From Streptomyces sp. NBC_00620 (lineage in GTDB: Bacteria; Actinomycetota; Actinomycetes; Streptomycetales; Streptomycetaceae), in NCBI RefSeq assembly GCF_026341825.1, contig NZ_JAPENY010000001.1:1178001-1242000 (forward strand): DNA of 64,000 nucleotides, given 5' to 3'. Of the stretch, positions 63,169 to 64,000 are shown piece after piece. Position numbers and translations under genes: made by a program. Under the pieces are notes generated by a model. That model ran no database searches. It was not told where the DNA came from and worked only from the letters and a program-made list of their open reading frames with translations. The stretch's first letter is position 1. Each line of letters opens with the position of its first letter.

Positions 63169-63516
63169 ATGGCCTCACCGCCCTCCATCTCCGAACTCCG
63201 CCGAGCCAAGTTCACCCGACGGCTGCCCGGCGAGCTCGCGACGCTCGCCGGTCCCGCCCACGGGACCGTGAGCCTGCCGCTGCACCTGGCCTGGTCCGGA
63301 CTGACCGAATTCGACCTCGATCAGCCACGCCTGCGCATGAGCTACTACCGCATCGTCCTGGCCGAGGGTCTCCACGACGACCTGGTCCAGTACCTCAACC
63401 AGGACCTGCTCATCAGCATGTGGCCCACGCTGCGCACGCTGATCAGTCGAGATCTCCGCGGTGTCTGGGAAAACGCCTTCACGGAACTGGCTCCGCGCAC
63501 CCAGGCTGTTGCGTGA
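63169..63516 (+). CDS. Hypothetical protein coupled to AbiEii-type nucleotidyltransferase
   Basis: The 115-residue protein has no named domain; a helical segment (RRAKFTRRLPGELATLAGP) and Leu-rich stretch LVQYLNQDLLISMWPTLRTLI are visible. Its stop overlaps the GTG of the nucleotidyltransferase gene (GTGA), a toxin-antitoxin-like arrangement, so it may be the antitoxin or a partner (inference). Confidence 0.7.
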   Translation: MASPPSISELRRAKFTRRLPGELATLAGPAHGTVSLPLHLAWSGLTEFDLDQPRLRMSYYRIVLAEGLHDDLVQYLNQDLLISMWPTLRTLISRDLRGVWENAFTELAPRTQAVA

Positions 63517-64000
63517 AACTGACCGACCTGCACCGCCGTCTGCTCACCGACGTACTGGCCGTAGGCACCCCCTACCCACTCGCGCTCACAGGCGGCTACG
63601 CCGTCCAGGCCCACGGTCTGGTCGACCGTCTCAGCCAGGATCTCGACGTCGCCACGGAGAACCCGGAGGCAATGGAGACGATCGCCGCCACCCTGCGCGC
63701 GGGTCTGGAGCAACGGGGCTGGCAGGTACGGGCGTTGGAGACGGACCCGCTCTCCGCACGGCTGATCGTCACGGACCCGGCCAGCGGCGAGGAATGCGAA
63801 GTAGACGTCCTCAAGGAAGCGCTCTGGCGTCCACCCGTGCAGACCGAATACGGCCTGGTCCTCTCACTCGAAGACGTCGTCGGCACCAAGGTCCGCGCCT
63901 TGGCCGACCGCGGCCTCGCCCGCGACCTCATCGACGTCCGCGCCGCCACAGACCGCTGGAGCCACCCCGGACTCGAAGAACTCGGCCGCCGCCACGCCCG
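63513..64000 (+). CDS. Nucleotidyltransferase AbiEii/AbiGii family protein (partial)
   Basis: Starts GTG 63513 and runs off the window. The visible 162 residues have the AbiEii/AbiGii signature LALTGGYAVQAHGLVDRLSQDLDVAT (G-G-x-A and D-x-D) and EVDVLKEALW, as in type IV toxin or MenT-like nucleotidyltransferases. With the coupled upstream gene it could be a toxin-antitoxin or phage-defence unit. Confidence 0.82.
   Translation, partial: MKLTDLHRRLLTDVLAVGTPYPLALTGGYAVQAHGLVDRLSQDLDVATENPEAMETIAATLRAGLEQRGWQVRALETDPLSARLIVTDPASGEECEVDVLKEALWRPPVQTEYGLVLSLEDVVGTKVRALADRGLARDLIDVRAATDRWSHPGLEELGRRHA

Overview
This is GC-rich actinobacterial chromosome, almost certainly Streptomyces. Third codon positions are strongly G/C biased, GTG starts and 4-bp GTGA/ATGA operon overlaps are frequent, and a cytochrome c biogenesis / hemL block typical of the genus is present. 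TTA (bldA-type) codons were noticed in only two of the genes checked. The mix of XRE-DUF397 regulators, a SAV_915-family protein, a mycothiol-dependent maleylpyruvate isomerase-like protein and many small regulators fits the same genus. No rRNA, tRNA or CRISPR array was seen.

Layout. 0-2 kb: end of a cytosine/nucleoside deaminase, an overlapping 2-oxoglutarate/Fe(II) oxygenase, and a cytochrome P450 that has lost its N-terminal half. 2-6 kb: a large P-loop NTPase coupled to a membrane-anchored periplasmic-binding-fold protein, closed by a 248-bp element with perfect 26-bp terminal inverted repeats. 6-8.3 kb: an SRPBCC protein and a complete IscB (ancestor-type RNA-guided nuclease) with a strongly folded upstream region that may be its omega-RNA. 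8.3-16.2 kb, minus strand: hemL, histidine phosphatase, Tat-lipoprotein deacetylase, TlpA/ResA-like thioredoxin, CcdA, ResB and CcsB (System II cytochrome c maturation plus tetrapyrrole supply). 16.8-20 kb: a small conserved protein, a GNAT, and a divergent FAD monooxygenase/TetR pair with five operator-like boxes.

19.9-32.2 kb looks like one metal-handling island. It holds an ECF sigma factor, a Met/His-rich membrane protein, a SAM methyltransferase, a FecCD-type ABC uptake system (permease, ATPase, lipoprotein), an SbnA-like PLP enzyme, an ATP-grasp ligase and an MFS transporter. Convergent to these lie a PCu(A)C copper chaperone, a CopA-type copper ATPase broken by an 11-bp tandem duplication, and a small His/Gly-tailed membrane protein. 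I infer a small-molecule metallophore, possibly a copper one, made by a PLP enzyme and an ATP-grasp ligase, modified by a methyltransferase whose gene carries a TTA codon, exported by the MFS protein and re-imported by the ABC system.

32-48 kb: ordinary accessory genes (GntR/PEBP pair, acetyltransferases, NUDIX hydrolase with two tandem dyads, universal stress protein, acyltransferase, SAV_915, lysA), a TetR/hydrolase pair whose start codons both sit inside one perfect palindrome, an IS481 remnant, a KimA-like permease with a leader hairpin that hides its ribosome binding site, and a CmtR-like/CDF metal pair. 48.4-52.6 kb: an aminoglycoside-phosphotransferase-like gene split by about 3.3 kb of inserted, mostly decayed DNA (IS630, DciA-like and SH3-like fragments, a MerR stub) that also carries one intact APC permease; its displaced C-terminal tail is still recognisable on the far side. 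52.6-60.4 kb: an anti-sigma-like ATPase/XRE/DUF397 regulatory set and a PucR-associated nucleobase salvage cluster. 60.7-64 kb: an OmpR/histidine kinase pair and an AbiEii-type nucleotidyltransferase running off the window.
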